A stretch of DNA of 64,000 nucleotides from Arthrobacter sp. DNA4 (GTDB taxonomy: Bacteria; Actinomycetota; Actinomycetes; Actinomycetales; Micrococcaceae): the NCBI RefSeq assembly GCF_024362385.1, contig NZ_CP101466.1, forward strand, positions 310,001 to 374,000, given 5' to 3'. Below are positions 25,985 to 34,181 of this stretch, in pieces. The notes below the pieces were generated by a model. It did no database searches, was not told where the DNA came from, and saw only the letters and a program-made list of their open reading frames with translations. Made by a program: the position numbers and the translations under genes. How positions within the stretch are numbered: position 1 is the first letter of the stretch; each line of letters begins with the position of its first letter.

Positions 25985-26434
25985 TTAGGCGGCCAGCCCG
26001 CCCTTCGCCTTGCGGTGCGTCCGGTGCCGGGCCGGTGCCAGGCGTGAATGGGCGCCCGCCAGGACCTCGCTGCCATCCGGCACGGTGCTGTCCGAATCCA
26101 GGTGTACGCCGTGCTCGATCAGGACGCTGGAGCCAATGCGCGAGTGGCTGCCGATGTGGACGTGATTGCCGATCACCGTGCCCCGGCCGATGCGCACGCC
26201 GTCGCCGATGACCGTCCGGTCACCGATGGTGGCGCCGCGGTCGATCCAGCTGCCGTGTCCAATCCGGCAGCCTGATCCCACCTGCGCGCCGTGCTCCACG
26301 TAGGTCATGGGGCCGACCCGGGCGCTGTCCGCCACGCTGGCCCCTGGAGCGATGAGCCCGCCGCCGTTGTCATGGCGGCTGTACCGGGTGACCTTCCCGG
26401 CGTCGTCCTCGACTGACACAAACTTTGCGGTCAT
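25985..26434 (-). CDS. left-handed beta-helix hexapeptide-repeat protein
   Basis: 149 residues from ATG 26434, with GAGGGA just upstream. Residues about 30-120 form continuous hexapeptide repeats (APGASV, ADSARV, VGSGCRIGHGSWIDRGATIGDRTVIGDGVRIGRGTVIG), enough for roughly five coils. The fold is that of acyltransferases and gamma-carbonic anhydrases. No acetyltransferase active-site helix or clear set of three zinc histidines is evident to me, so catalytic activity is uncertain. The tail is basic (APARHRTHRKAKGG). It is convergent with the CebR-like gene and has no operon partner. Confidence 0.8.
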   Translation of the reverse strand: MTAKFVSVEDDAGKVTRYSRHDNGGGLIAPGASVADSARVGPMTYVEHGAQVGSGCRIGHGSWIDRGATIGDRTVIGDGVRIGRGTVIGNHVHIGSHSRIGSSVLIEHGVHLDSDSTVPDGSEVLAGAHSRLAPARHRTHRKAKGGLAA

Positions 26435-26521
26435 ACCATCCCTCGTTACCACCGCGGTTTTTACCGCGCAGTAGGTTAACGGCCGGGAGGCCGCGAGGAT
26501 TCCCTGGACAGGGCGGAAGGG

Positions 26522-27181
26522 CTACGCCACCAGGTTGGCCGCGGCGGTGTCCATGTGTTCCAGGATGGTCTTCCGGGCCAGGGTGGCGTCCCCGGTGTCG
26601 ATGGCGCCCACGATGTCCTTGTGGCGGTCAACGCTCATGTTGCTGACACCCTTTTCCAGGCCTGCGAACATGATGGACATCCGGATGGACCCTTCCAATG
26701 ACTCCCAGGAGTGGAGCAGGGTTTCATTGCCCGTGAGCCGGCAGAGGGTGCGGTGGAATTCGAGGTCGGATTCGATCCGCTCCTCCAGGCTTCCGTTCGT
26801 GGCCTCCGTCATGGCGTCGATGGCTTTGTGGAGGGACTCGGTGACGTGCTGCCGGTCCGGGAGTTCGCAGAGTGTCCGGGCGGCGAGGGATTCCAGGGCG
26901 GCGCGGACTGCGTAGATGTCCCGGATTTCCTTTTCGTCCAGGTGGCGGACGGAGAGGCGGCCGCGCGGTCCGGCGGACAGCAGGCCCTCCTGTTCCAGCT
27001 GGCGGAGGGCTTCACGAAGGGTGCCGCGGCTGATCTGCAGCATCTCGGACAATTCGGTTTCAACCAGATGGCGGCCCGGTTCCAGCTCGCCGCTGGTGAT
27101 GGCGGTCCTCAGCGCCGAGAGCGCCTGCTCGCGCAGGCTTTTCTTTTCCAGTCCCAGCAGCGGGGCGGTCAGTCCGGCCAT
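26522..27181 (-). CDS. GntR-family (FCD) regulator of the transketolase regulon
   Basis: 219 residues from ATG 27181, preceded by GAGGA at eight bases. In-frame upstream starts (27202, 27253) lack a ribosome site and run into the operator. The winged helix is at SLREQALSALRTAITSGELEPGRHLVETELSEMLQISRGTLREALRQLEQEGLL (about residues 15-70). The FCD effector domain (about 85-215) has conserved Asp/His positions such as ESDLEFHRTLCRLTGNETLL and SVDRHKDIVGAIDTGD, probably a metal site. A palindrome at 27208-27221 sits directly upstream, and three more copies lie in the divergent promoter at 30.65-30.73 kb, so it is the likely autoregulated repressor. Confidence 0.92.
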   Translation of the reverse strand: MAGLTAPLLGLEKKSLREQALSALRTAITSGELEPGRHLVETELSEMLQISRGTLREALRQLEQEGLLSAGPRGRLSVRHLDEKEIRDIYAVRAALESLAARTLCELPDRQHVTESLHKAIDAMTEATNGSLEERIESDLEFHRTLCRLTGNETLLHSWESLEGSIRMSIMFAGLEKGVSNMSVDRHKDIVGAIDTGDATLARKTILEHMDTAAANLVA

Positions 27182-27207
27182 GGCTTCTGTCCTCAATGTC
27201 ATAAGTC

Positions 27208-27221
27208 GACTGTTTACAGTC
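27208..27221. promoter_or_regulatory. GntR operator, copy at the repressor gene
   Basis: GACTGTTTACAGTC is an inverted repeat (extending to CG at both ends, 27207-27222) located 27-40 bases upstream of the repressor start. It shares the form GACTGTTNACAGTC with three sites at 30648, 30692 and 30719, pointing to autoregulation. Confidence 0.8.
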
Positions 27222-27242
27222 GGTAGTGGTTTCGATAGTACG

Positions 27243-27286
27243 GCAGAAAGCACGGCACCGGACGGGACCGGTGCCGGGCTTTCTGC
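27243..27286 (-). terminator. terminator of the transporter-transketolase operon
   Basis: A 19-position stem with one mismatch (27243-27261 with 27268-27286) and a 6-base loop lies 15 bases after the stop of the transketolase C-terminal subunit gene on the minus strand. It separates that operon from the repressor gene. The foot of the stem is A/T-rich (AGAAAG/CTTTCT), which helps it act as a terminator. Confidence 0.75.
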
Positions 27287-27300
27287 ATCGGTTTCCTGCC

Positions 27301-28320
27301 CTAGCCGAGTTCGGCGAGGACTTTGGCCACGATGCGGTCCACGGCGAGGCCGTACCGGTCGTGCAGGGTGGGCAGGGCGCCGGCGTCCAGGAACTGGTCC
27401 GGCAGTCCGATGGGCACCACACGCTTGCCCACACCGGCGGTGACGACGGCGGAGGCAACAGTTTCGAACAGCCCGCCCACCACGGAGTGGTTCTCCAGGG
27501 TGACGGCCAGGCGGTCCGTGTTGACCTCCTTAAGGACGGTCCCGGCGTCGAACGGCTTGATGGTGGGGGTGTGCACGACGGCGACATCCACGTTGTGTGC
27601 CGCCAGGGCCTTGGCTGCCTGCAGGGCGCGCATGGTCATCAGGCCGGAGGAAATGAACACCACGTCGTTGCCGCCGCGCAGCACCTTGGCCTTGCCGAGC
27701 TCGAACGTGTAGTCGTACTCGTCCAGGACGGTGGGCACATTGCCGCGCAGCAGCCTCAGGTAGGTGGGGCCTTCCGAGGCGGCCAGTTGCGGGACGGCCT
27801 GCTCGATGTCGATTGAGTCGCAGGGGTCCACGATGGTCAGGTTGGGCATGCCGCGGAAGATCGCCATGTCCTCGGTGGCCTGGTGGCTGGGGCCGTACCC
27901 GGTCGTGAGGCCCGGCAGGCCGCCAACGATGTTCACGTTCAGGTTCGGCTCGGCCGCGTCCAGGCAGAGGAAGTCGTAGGCGCGGCGGGCGGCGAACACC
28001 GAGTAGGTGGACGCGAAGGGCACCAAACCGGATTCGGCCAGGCCCGCGGCTGCGCCGAAGAGCAGCTGCTCGGCCATGCCCATCTGGAAGAACCGTTCCG
28101 GGAAGGCCTGGGCGAAGATGTGCATGTCCGTGTACTTGCCCAGGTCCGCGGTCAGGCCCACGATCTTGTCGTTCTCCTGTGCGGCCTTGACCAGGGCGTG
28201 CCCGAACGGTGCGTTGGAGGTCTTCTGGCCCGGGTCGGCGAACGATGCGATCATCGCCGAGGTCTTCAGCTTCGGCTTGGCCGCTGCTGCGGTGTCGGGG
28301 GCCTCGGTGGTGGTGCTCAT
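27301..28320 (-). CDS. transketolase, C-terminal subunit
   Basis: 339 residues from ATG 28320, which overlaps the stop of the N-terminal subunit gene by four bases. It contains the pyrimidine-binding domain (DLGKYTDMHIFAQAFPERFFQMGMAEQLLFGAAAGLAESG, with the catalytic Glu of MAEQ) and the C-terminal domain (IFRGMPNLTIVDPCDSIDIEQA, TIKPFDAGTVLKEV). It needs the partner subunit for thiamine diphosphate binding and transfers two-carbon ketol units. Split transketolases of this type are often pathway-specific, for example in apulose-4-phosphate breakdown. Here the partner genes point to a tetrose or branched sugar. Confidence 0.93.
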   Translation of the reverse strand: MSTTTEAPDTAAAAKPKLKTSAMIASFADPGQKTSNAPFGHALVKAAQENDKIVGLTADLGKYTDMHIFAQAFPERFFQMGMAEQLLFGAAAGLAESGLVPFASTYSVFAARRAYDFLCLDAAEPNLNVNIVGGLPGLTTGYGPSHQATEDMAIFRGMPNLTIVDPCDSIDIEQAVPQLAASEGPTYLRLLRGNVPTVLDEYDYTFELGKAKVLRGGNDVVFISSGLMTMRALQAAKALAAHNVDVAVVHTPTIKPFDAGTVLKEVNTDRLAVTLENHSVVGGLFETVASAVVTAGVGKRVVPIGLPDQFLDAGALPTLHDRYGLAVDRIVAKVLAELG

Positions 28321-29264
28321 GCTGAAGCCTTTCCTTCGTAGCCGGCAGTGAGCTGCTCGCGGCAGATCTGCCATTCGTTCTCTTCGATGCGCATGAAGTG
28401 CGCCTTTTCGCGGTTCTCCAGCAGCGGCACGCCCCGGCCAACCTTCGTGTCGCACAGGATCACGGAGGGGCGTCCGACGGCGGCGGCCTGGGCAGCTGCG
28501 TTGTCGAACGCCGCCAGCAGCGCGCCGACGTCGTTCCCGTCCACCCGCTGGGTGTACCAGCCGAACGATTCCCACTTTTCCGTAACGGGCTCGGTGCGGA
28601 GCACGGTGTCCGTCTTGCCGTCCGCCTGCAGGGCGTTGATGTCCACCATGGCGGTGAGGTTGCCCAGCTGGTGGTGGTGCGCGCCCATCGCGGCCTCCCA
28701 GGTGGAGCCCTCGTCCAGTTCCCCGTCGGAGAGGAAGTTGAACACCCGGGCGGACGAGCCCTGGTAGCGCAGGCCCAGGGCCATGCCGACGGCGATGGTC
28801 AGGCCGTGCCCCAGCGAGCCGCCGGAGATTTCCATGCCCGGCGTGTAGGTGGACATGCCGGACATCGGCAGGCGGGAATCGTCCGAGCCGTAGGTTTCCA
28901 GTTCCTCCACCGGAACGATCCCGGCTTCGGCCAGGGCCGCGTAGTGGCCGATGGCGTAGTGGCCGGTGGAGAGCAGGAACCGGTCGCGGGCTTCCCAGTG
29001 CGGGTCATCCGCGCGGAACTTCAGCTGGTCACCGTAGACGGTGGCGAGCATGTCCGCGGCACCCAGGGCCTGGCCCACGTACCCCTGGCCCTGCACCTCG
29101 CCCATGTTCAGGGCGTGGTGCCGGATCCGGTAGGCGGCGGCGCTGATCTTCTCCAGCCGTTCCGGAGTCACCGCAGTCTGCAGTGTTTGTCCCTGCGGGG
29201 CGGCGTCCTGGACGGTATCTGTAGGCATTGCTGGCTCCGTGGTCGTTTGATGCGTGGTGGTCAT
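28317..29264 (-). CDS. transketolase, N-terminal subunit
   Basis: 315 residues, start adjacent to the stop of the transporter gene. The TPP-binding domain shows STGHYAIGHYAALAEAGI, SGGSLGHGLTIAVGMALGLR, and the cofactor motif FNFLSDGELDEGSTWEAAMGAHHHQLGNLTAMVDINALQADG, where the usual GDG reads SDG. The enzyme is active as a complex with the subunit at 27301. The first 35 residues are a Thr/Gln-rich extension. Expression is presumably shut off by the GntR repressor. Confidence 0.93.
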   Translation of the reverse strand: MTTTHQTTTEPAMPTDTVQDAAPQGQTLQTAVTPERLEKISAAAYRIRHHALNMGEVQGQGYVGQALGAADMLATVYGDQLKFRADDPHWEARDRFLLSTGHYAIGHYAALAEAGIVPVEELETYGSDDSRLPMSGMSTYTPGMEISGGSLGHGLTIAVGMALGLRYQGSSARVFNFLSDGELDEGSTWEAAMGAHHHQLGNLTAMVDINALQADGKTDTVLRTEPVTEKWESFGWYTQRVDGNDVGALLAAFDNAAAQAAAVGRPSVILCDTKVGRGVPLLENREKAHFMRIEENEWQICREQLTAGYEGKASA

Positions 29265-30602
29265 TCAGGCGTTCACAGTGTTCGGGGTGCTTTTGGTGGC
29301 CTCGTCAGCCAGTTCGCGTTCCCGCCTGCCCCAGGTTTCCCGGGTGGCGACGGCGGCCCAGAGGCCGATCAGGGCGTACGCGCCGAAGAGCAGTGCGGGG
29401 CCCATCCAGCCAAAGCTGACGAACAGCAGGGTGGTGATGAACGGGGTGAAGCCGGACACCATGGCCGAGATCTGGTACGCCAGGCTGGCGCCGGAGGCGC
29501 GGGTCTTGGCCTGGAAGAGTTCCGGGAACCAGGCGCCCTGGGCACCGGCCAGGGAGTTCTGGCATACCGCGTAGGAGATCACGATGGTGAGGATGATGGC
29601 GATGAACAGGCCGGTGTTGACCAGCAGGAACATCGGGATGGCGAACAGTGCGGCGAAGGCGGTGGACCAGATGTAGAGCGGGCGGCGGCCGATGCGGTCC
29701 GTCAGCGCGGCCCAGGCCTGGGTGGCGAAGATGCCGATGGCCGAAGCGATGCAGAGCGCGATCAGGGTCTGGCTCTTGTCCGCCAGGTGCTGGCTGTTGA
29801 TGTAGGAAATCATGTAGGTGATGGACACTGCGTAGCCGGCGGTCTCGGCGATGCGGAGGCCGATGCCCTTGACGATGTTGCGCCAGTCCGTCTTGATGAC
29901 CTCAACGATGGGGGCCTTCACGATGGCGCCGCTGTCCTTGACCTCATCGAACACCGGGGACTCGGGGACCTTGGAACGGATGATCAGGCCCACGATGACC
30001 AGCAGGATGCTGGCGAGGAACGGGATACGCCAGGCCAGTTCGTTGCCGAGCTGGACGCTGAACAGGAAGGTCAGGTTGGCCAGCAGCAGGCCCACGGGGA
30101 AGCCGGCCTGGACGATGCCGGTGTACTTGCCCTTGGCCTTCCAGGGTGCGTGCTCGTAGCTCATCAGGATCGCGCCGCCCCATTCCGCGCCGAAGGCCAG
30201 GCCCTGGACGATGCGGACAAAGACGAGCAGGGCCGGAGCCAGCAGTCCGACTGCCGCGTAGGTGGGGAGCAGGCCGATGGCGAAGGTGGCCAGGCCCATC
30301 AGGATCAGGGAGGCGACCAGGACCGGCTTGCGGCCTACCTTGTCGCCGAGGTGTCCGCCGATGATGCCGCCAAGGGGGCGGGCTGCGAAGCCGACGCCGA
30401 GGGTGGCGAAGGAGGCCAGCGTGCCGGTCACCGGATCGGTTCCGGGGAAGAAGGCGGTGCCGAAGTACAGTGCGGCAGCGGTGCCGAAGCCGATGAAGTC
30501 ATACGTCTCAATCACGGCCCCCACGCCGGATCCGATGGCAACTCGCCGGGCATCCTTGGTGCCGTGGACCGGGCCGCGCATGGTCAGAGCATCTTTGCTC
30601 AT
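29265..30602 (-). CDS. MFS transporter, metabolite:H+ symporter (MHS) type
   Basis: 445 residues from ATG 30602 with AAGGGA upstream. Twelve predicted helices. The first helix is GSGVGAVIETYDFIGFGTAAALYF. The conserved loop between helices 2 and 3 is GGHLGDKVGRKPVL, and the FVRIVQGLAFGAEWGGAILMSYEHAP block marks the MHS group, whose members move organic acids, osmolytes or polyols with protons. It is the first gene of the minus-strand operon, so it most likely imports the substrate that the neighbouring enzymes degrade. Confidence 0.92.
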   Translation of the reverse strand: MSKDALTMRGPVHGTKDARRVAIGSGVGAVIETYDFIGFGTAAALYFGTAFFPGTDPVTGTLASFATLGVGFAARPLGGIIGGHLGDKVGRKPVLVASLILMGLATFAIGLLPTYAAVGLLAPALLVFVRIVQGLAFGAEWGGAILMSYEHAPWKAKGKYTGIVQAGFPVGLLLANLTFLFSVQLGNELAWRIPFLASILLVIVGLIIRSKVPESPVFDEVKDSGAIVKAPIVEVIKTDWRNIVKGIGLRIAETAGYAVSITYMISYINSQHLADKSQTLIALCIASAIGIFATQAWAALTDRIGRRPLYIWSTAFAALFAIPMFLLVNTGLFIAIILTIVISYAVCQNSLAGAQGAWFPELFQAKTRASGASLAYQISAMVSGFTPFITTLLFVSFGWMGPALLFGAYALIGLWAAVATRETWGRRERELADEATKSTPNTVNA

Positions 30603-30647
30603 GGTGGTTCCCTTTCGAAAAGCGGCTGAAGGAGGTCCGCCGCTGTC

Positions 30648-30661
30648 GACTGTTAACAATT
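30648..30661. promoter_or_regulatory. GntR operator A
   Basis: GACTGTTAACAATT keeps the left half and centre of the GACTGTTNACAGTC consensus and is degenerate in the right half. It is 46 bases upstream of the transporter start. Confidence 0.65.
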
Positions 30662-30691
30662 GATGGGATCCAGTGTGACCCAGATCATTCT

Positions 30692-30705
30692 GACTGTCAA
30701 CAGTC
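30692..30705. promoter_or_regulatory. GntR operator B
   Basis: GACTGTCAACAGTC is symmetric except at the two central bases. On the minus strand it contains TTGACA (30700 to 30695), a likely -35 element for the transporter operon, so binding would block that promoter. Confidence 0.8.
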
Positions 30706-30716
30706 GACTTTTAGAG

Positions 30717-30746
30717 TTGACTGTTGACAGTTAACTTCTGTATTGT
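30717..30746 (+). promoter_or_regulatory. predicted promoter of the isomerase operon
   Basis: TTGACT (30717-30722) and TATTGT (30741-30746) are 18 bases apart and end 42 bases before the isomerase start. Operator C overlaps the -35 element. Confidence 0.55.
30719..30732. promoter_or_regulatory. GntR operator C
   Basis: GACTGTTGACAGTT matches the consensus in all but the last base and overlaps the -35 of the isomerase promoter. Its centre is 27 bp from that of operator B. Confidence 0.8.
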
Positions 30747-30788
30747 GGTCCCCATCACTACAGTCCGGCACGAACCAAAGGATCAATG

Positions 30789-31616
30789 ATGTTCCATTCC
30801 AGACTTGGGTGCTCGTCCATCAGCTTCAGGCACCAGGACCTGGGCACCGCCCTGCGGACTATGAAGGGGCTGGGCTTCGAGGAGATCGACCTGGGCGCGT
30901 TGCCCGGCGTCTGTGACCACGTACCGTACGGGCTCGACGCCGGCGCCGTCGCCGCAGTCTCCGCGGAGGTCAACGCTTCGGGCCTGCGCGTCCGTTCCGT
31001 GAACGGCGACATCGGGGACTTGAACAAAGTGCTCGACGACGACGAGGGCCGGGCCGGGCGGGAGCGCCACCTTTACGCCCTGCTGACCCTGACGGCCAAC
31101 ATCGGTGCGAAGGCGCTGGTCCTGCCATGCGGCGCCCTGGACCATACCCCGGTCCGGAGCGTTGGCGACGACCTGGACCTCGTTGCCGCCCAGCTCATTG
31201 GTGCCCGGCGGCGGGCGGCGGAGTTCGGCGTCGAACTTTGGACCGAATCCCTGCACTTCCTGCGGTTCTGCTGGAACCTGGAGCGCGCGGGACTCCTGGC
31301 CGACCGCCTTGCCGGTTCCGGCGTCGGAATCGTCATGGACTTCAGCCACGTTGTGGCGTCGGGCGAGGACATCCAGGCCTACCTGGACCGGCACCAGGGC
31401 CGCATCAGCCACGTCCACCTGCGCGACGCCGTGCCGGGGAACATCAACCTCAGCATCGGCAACGGGGCCGCCGACTTCGCCGGCGGCCTGAAGCGGCTCG
31501 CCGCCGACGGCTACACCGGCCACTTCTCGCTCGAACTGGAAACCCGGGACGTCACCAACGACGAACGTCCCGCCGCCGCCGCCAAGGCAGCAAGTTTCAT
31601 CACCGACCTCATCTGA
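30789..31616 (+). CDS. TIM-barrel sugar (phosphate) isomerase/epimerase
   Basis: 275 residues from the second of two tandem ATGs (30789), which has AAAGGA at the correct six-base spacing. The chain follows the xylose-isomerase-like (AP endonuclease 2) TIM barrel: LGCSSISFRHQDLGTALRTMKGLGFEEIDL, the metal-site glutamate in ELWTESLHF, GIVMDFSHVVASG, ISHVHLRDAVPGNINLSIGNG, and the final glutamate in GHFSLELETRD. These would form a divalent-metal site for aldose-ketose isomerisation or epimerisation. First gene of the plus-strand arm of the regulon. Substrate unknown. An L-erythrulose-phosphate or apiose-type isomerase would fit the neighbours. Confidence 0.85.
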   Translation: MFHSRLGCSSISFRHQDLGTALRTMKGLGFEEIDLGALPGVCDHVPYGLDAGAVAAVSAEVNASGLRVRSVNGDIGDLNKVLDDDEGRAGRERHLYALLTLTANIGAKALVLPCGALDHTPVRSVGDDLDLVAAQLIGARRRAAEFGVELWTESLHFLRFCWNLERAGLLADRLAGSGVGIVMDFSHVVASGEDIQAYLDRHQGRISHVHLRDAVPGNINLSIGNGAADFAGGLKRLAADGYTGHFSLELETRDVTNDERPAAAAKAASFITDLI

Positions 31617-31628
31617 GCTGACCCCTTC

Positions 31629-31688
31629 ATCGATTGCTCCGTAAACGCCGTTTTGACGCCTCATAAGGGCCGTTGCGGAGCAATCGAT
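31629..31688. repeat. long intergenic hairpin, 13-16 bp stem
   Basis: ATCGATTGCTCCG (31629-31641) pairs perfectly with CGGAGCAATCGAT (31676-31688), and TAA/TTG extends the stem inward. The 28-base interior holds TTTTGACGCCTCATAAGG. It starts 13 bases after the isomerase stop and ends 45 bases before the SDR start. It could be a terminator, a processing site or a dispersed intergenic repeat. It is more A/T-rich than its surroundings. Confidence 0.7.
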
Positions 31689-31733
31689 CCACCCAAACAA
31701 GCGATCCACGCACACAATTCAAGGAGCCCCACC

Positions 31734-32507
31734 ATGACCACCATCCAGCGCACCGCCGTCCTCACCGGAGCAACCTCGGACCGCGGCATCGGCATCACCA
31801 CCGCCCGCCGCTACGCCCGTGACGGCTGGGGCATCGTCATCCTGGACCTCGACGGCGAGAAGTCCGCCAAGGTCGCAGCCGAAATCGGCAACGAATTCAA
31901 CGTCCCCGCCTTCGGCCACGAGATCGACGTCGCCAACGAAGCCTCCGTCACCGCCGCCCAGGCCGCCGTCGCCGCCGAGGTGGCCGCCGGCAACCTCCCG
32001 CCCGTCGGCGCCCTGGCCAACATCGCCGGCATCACCTCGCCCATCCCGTTCCTGGAGACCACCCTCGAGCTGTGGCACAAGGTCATGGATGTCAACGCCA
32101 CCGGCACCTACCTGGTGACCAAGGCTTTCCTGCCGGACATGATCGCCAACGGCTGGGGCCGGATCGTCAACATGTCCTCCGTCTCTGCCCAGCGAGGCGG
32201 CGGCGTCTTCGGCAAGGTCCCCTACTCCGCCGCAAAGGCAGCCATCCTGGGCTTCACCAAGGCCCTGGCCCGTGAACTGGGCACCACCGGCGTCACCGTC
32301 AACGCCATCACCCCCGGCGCCGTGGACACCAACATCCGCGTAGGCAGCACCGAGGAGCAGGAAGCGGCCATCAACGCCGGCATCCCGCTGGGCCGCAACG
32401 CCACCACCGAGGAAGTGGCCGCCGTGATCGCCTTCCTCTCCTCCGAGGACTCGGCCTACCTCACCGGCACCACCATCGACATCAATGGCGGCAGCCACAT
32501 CCACTAG
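31734..32507 (+). CDS. short-chain dehydrogenase/reductase
   Basis: 257 residues with AAGGAG ten bases before ATG 31734. The cofactor motif is TGATSDRGIG (about residues 11-20). The acidic residue after strand 2 (ILDLDGE) favours NAD+. ANIAGI stands for the NNAG motif, the catalytic Ser is in NMSSVSA, and the catalytic pair is in YSAAK. INGGSHIH closes the chain. In this context it probably oxidises a polyol to a ketose (for example a threitol to erythrulose), making the kinase substrate; this is inference. Confidence 0.93.
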   Translation: MTTIQRTAVLTGATSDRGIGITTARRYARDGWGIVILDLDGEKSAKVAAEIGNEFNVPAFGHEIDVANEASVTAAQAAVAAEVAAGNLPPVGALANIAGITSPIPFLETTLELWHKVMDVNATGTYLVTKAFLPDMIANGWGRIVNMSSVSAQRGGGVFGKVPYSAAKAAILGFTKALARELGTTGVTVNAITPGAVDTNIRVGSTEEQEAAINAGIPLGRNATTEEVAAVIAFLSSEDSAYLTGTTIDINGGSHIH

Positions 32508-32560
32508 CAGCCCCTGACAGCCCCCAGCACTGACAGCACCCGGACGCCGGAGAACCCACC

Positions 32561-34164
32561 ATGACCAAAATCTTCAACGACCCCTCAGAGTTCGCCGAGG
32601 AGGCCCTGGCAGGCTTCTGCGACGTCCACTCGGACCTGGTCCGCCAGGTCCCCGGCGGCGCCGTCCGCCGCTACCGGCCTGCGCAGCCCAAGGTTGCCGT
32701 CCTGGCCGTCGGTGGCTCCGGGCACTACCCGGCGTTCGCCGGGGTGATCGGCACCGGCTTCGCGGACGGCGCGGTGGTGGGCAACATCTTCACCTCGCCG
32801 TCCGCCCAGCAGGCCTACGCGGTGGCCAAGGCCGCCGAGTCCGGCGCCGGCGTCGTCTTCACGTACGGCAACTACGCCGGCGACGTGATGAACTTCGGCA
32901 TGGCCAGCGAGCGCCTGGCCGCCGAGGGCATCGCCGTGGAGAACGTCCTGGTGACGGACGACATCGCCAGCGCCCCGCCGTCGGAATCCGCCAAGCGCCG
33001 CGGGATCGCCGGTGACTTCACCGTCTTCAAAGTGATGGGGGCCGCCGCCGAGAACGGCGCGGACCTGGCCGAGGTGGTCCGCCTGGGCCGCAAAGCCAAT
33101 GACCAGACCCGCACCATTGGCAGCGCGTTCGCCGGCTGCACGTTCCCCGGCGCCGACGCCCCGCTGTTCACCCTTCCGGAAGGGCAGATGGGCCTGGGCC
33201 TTGGCATCCACGGCGAGCCGGGCCTGCACGACACCGACCTGCCCTCGGCGAAGGACCTGGGCCGGGAACTGGTGGCCCGGGTACTCTCCGAAACCCCGCC
33301 GGACGCCGGCAGGAGGATCGCCGTCATCCTCAACGGGCTCGGCTCCACCAAGCACGAGGAGCTGTTCGTCCTCTGGGGAACCATTGCACCGCTGCTGCGC
33401 GACGCCGGCTACACGCTGGTGATGCCTGAGGTCGGCGAGCTGGTCACCAGCCTGGACATGGCCGGCGTCTCGCTGACCATCACCTGGCTGGATGAGGAGC
33501 TGGAACCACTGTGGGCTGCCCCTGCCGAGACTCCGGCCTACCGCCGGGGTGCCGTGGTCACCCGGGCGGGCACTTCCGCCGGGGAAGAAGCGGCCGACGC
33601 CGGCGCCCCGGCGGAGGCGTTCGTCGCCACGGACGCCTCCCGTGGGTATGCCGCGGCCTGCGTCGAGGCCATCGGTGCCGCGCGCACCCTGCTGCCGGCG
33701 ACGCCTGGGCGGACAAGGCCGGCGGAACCTCCGGTGTCCTCTGGGGAGCGGGCCTGCGCGCCTTCGGCGAGACGGTAGGAAACTCCTCCGCGCCCGGGGC
33801 CAACGTCCTTGCGGCCGCCGTGACGGCGTTCGCGGACCGCATCGTCCAGCTGGGCAAGGCCGAGATCGGCGACAAGACCATGGTGGACGCGCTGCTGCCG
33901 TTCGCTTCAACATTCAGCCGGGCGGTGGCTGACGGTGCCGAGCCAGGCCCGGCCTGGCAGGACGCCGCCCGCGAAGCGGCAGCCGCGGCGGAGGCCACCG
34001 CCGACCTGCTGCCCCTGAAGGGCCGCGCCCGCCCGCTGGCCGAGAAGAGCCTGGGCACCGCCGACCCCGGCGCCACGTCTCTTGCCATGGTCTTCGCCGT
34101 GATGGGGCCGCATTTCACCACCACCAGCACAGCCGGCGCTGCGCCGGCGGGAGCCAAGTTATGA
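32561..34164 (+). pseudogene. DAK-family ketose kinase, broken by internal deletion and frameshift
   Basis: The first frame (32561-33778) encodes an intact DhaK-type domain. It shows VLAVGGSGHYPAFAGVIGTGFADGAVVGNIF, and the substrate-binding His in LGIHGEPGLHDT (about residue 219). It then enters a DhaL-type start (SRGYAAACVEAIGAARTLL) and loses frame near 33695. The remaining DhaL C-terminal part (GDAWADKAGGTSGVLWGAGLRAF to 34164) is in another frame. The segment with the DhaL GDGDHG metal-ATP motif, which normally lies between these blocks, is absent from all frames. A deletion of roughly 150-200 bp, not a multiple of three, explains this. It may be a real mutation or an assembly collapse. 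Confidence 0.75.
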
Positions 34165-34181
34165 CGACGGAAGGACACACC

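Noticed and set aside
28398..30629. 743-codon open frame on the plus strand
   Set aside because: It lies antisense to the transporter and transketolase genes, which have clear family motifs. The translation is an Ala/Gly/His/Asp-rich shadow typical of GC-rich DNA.
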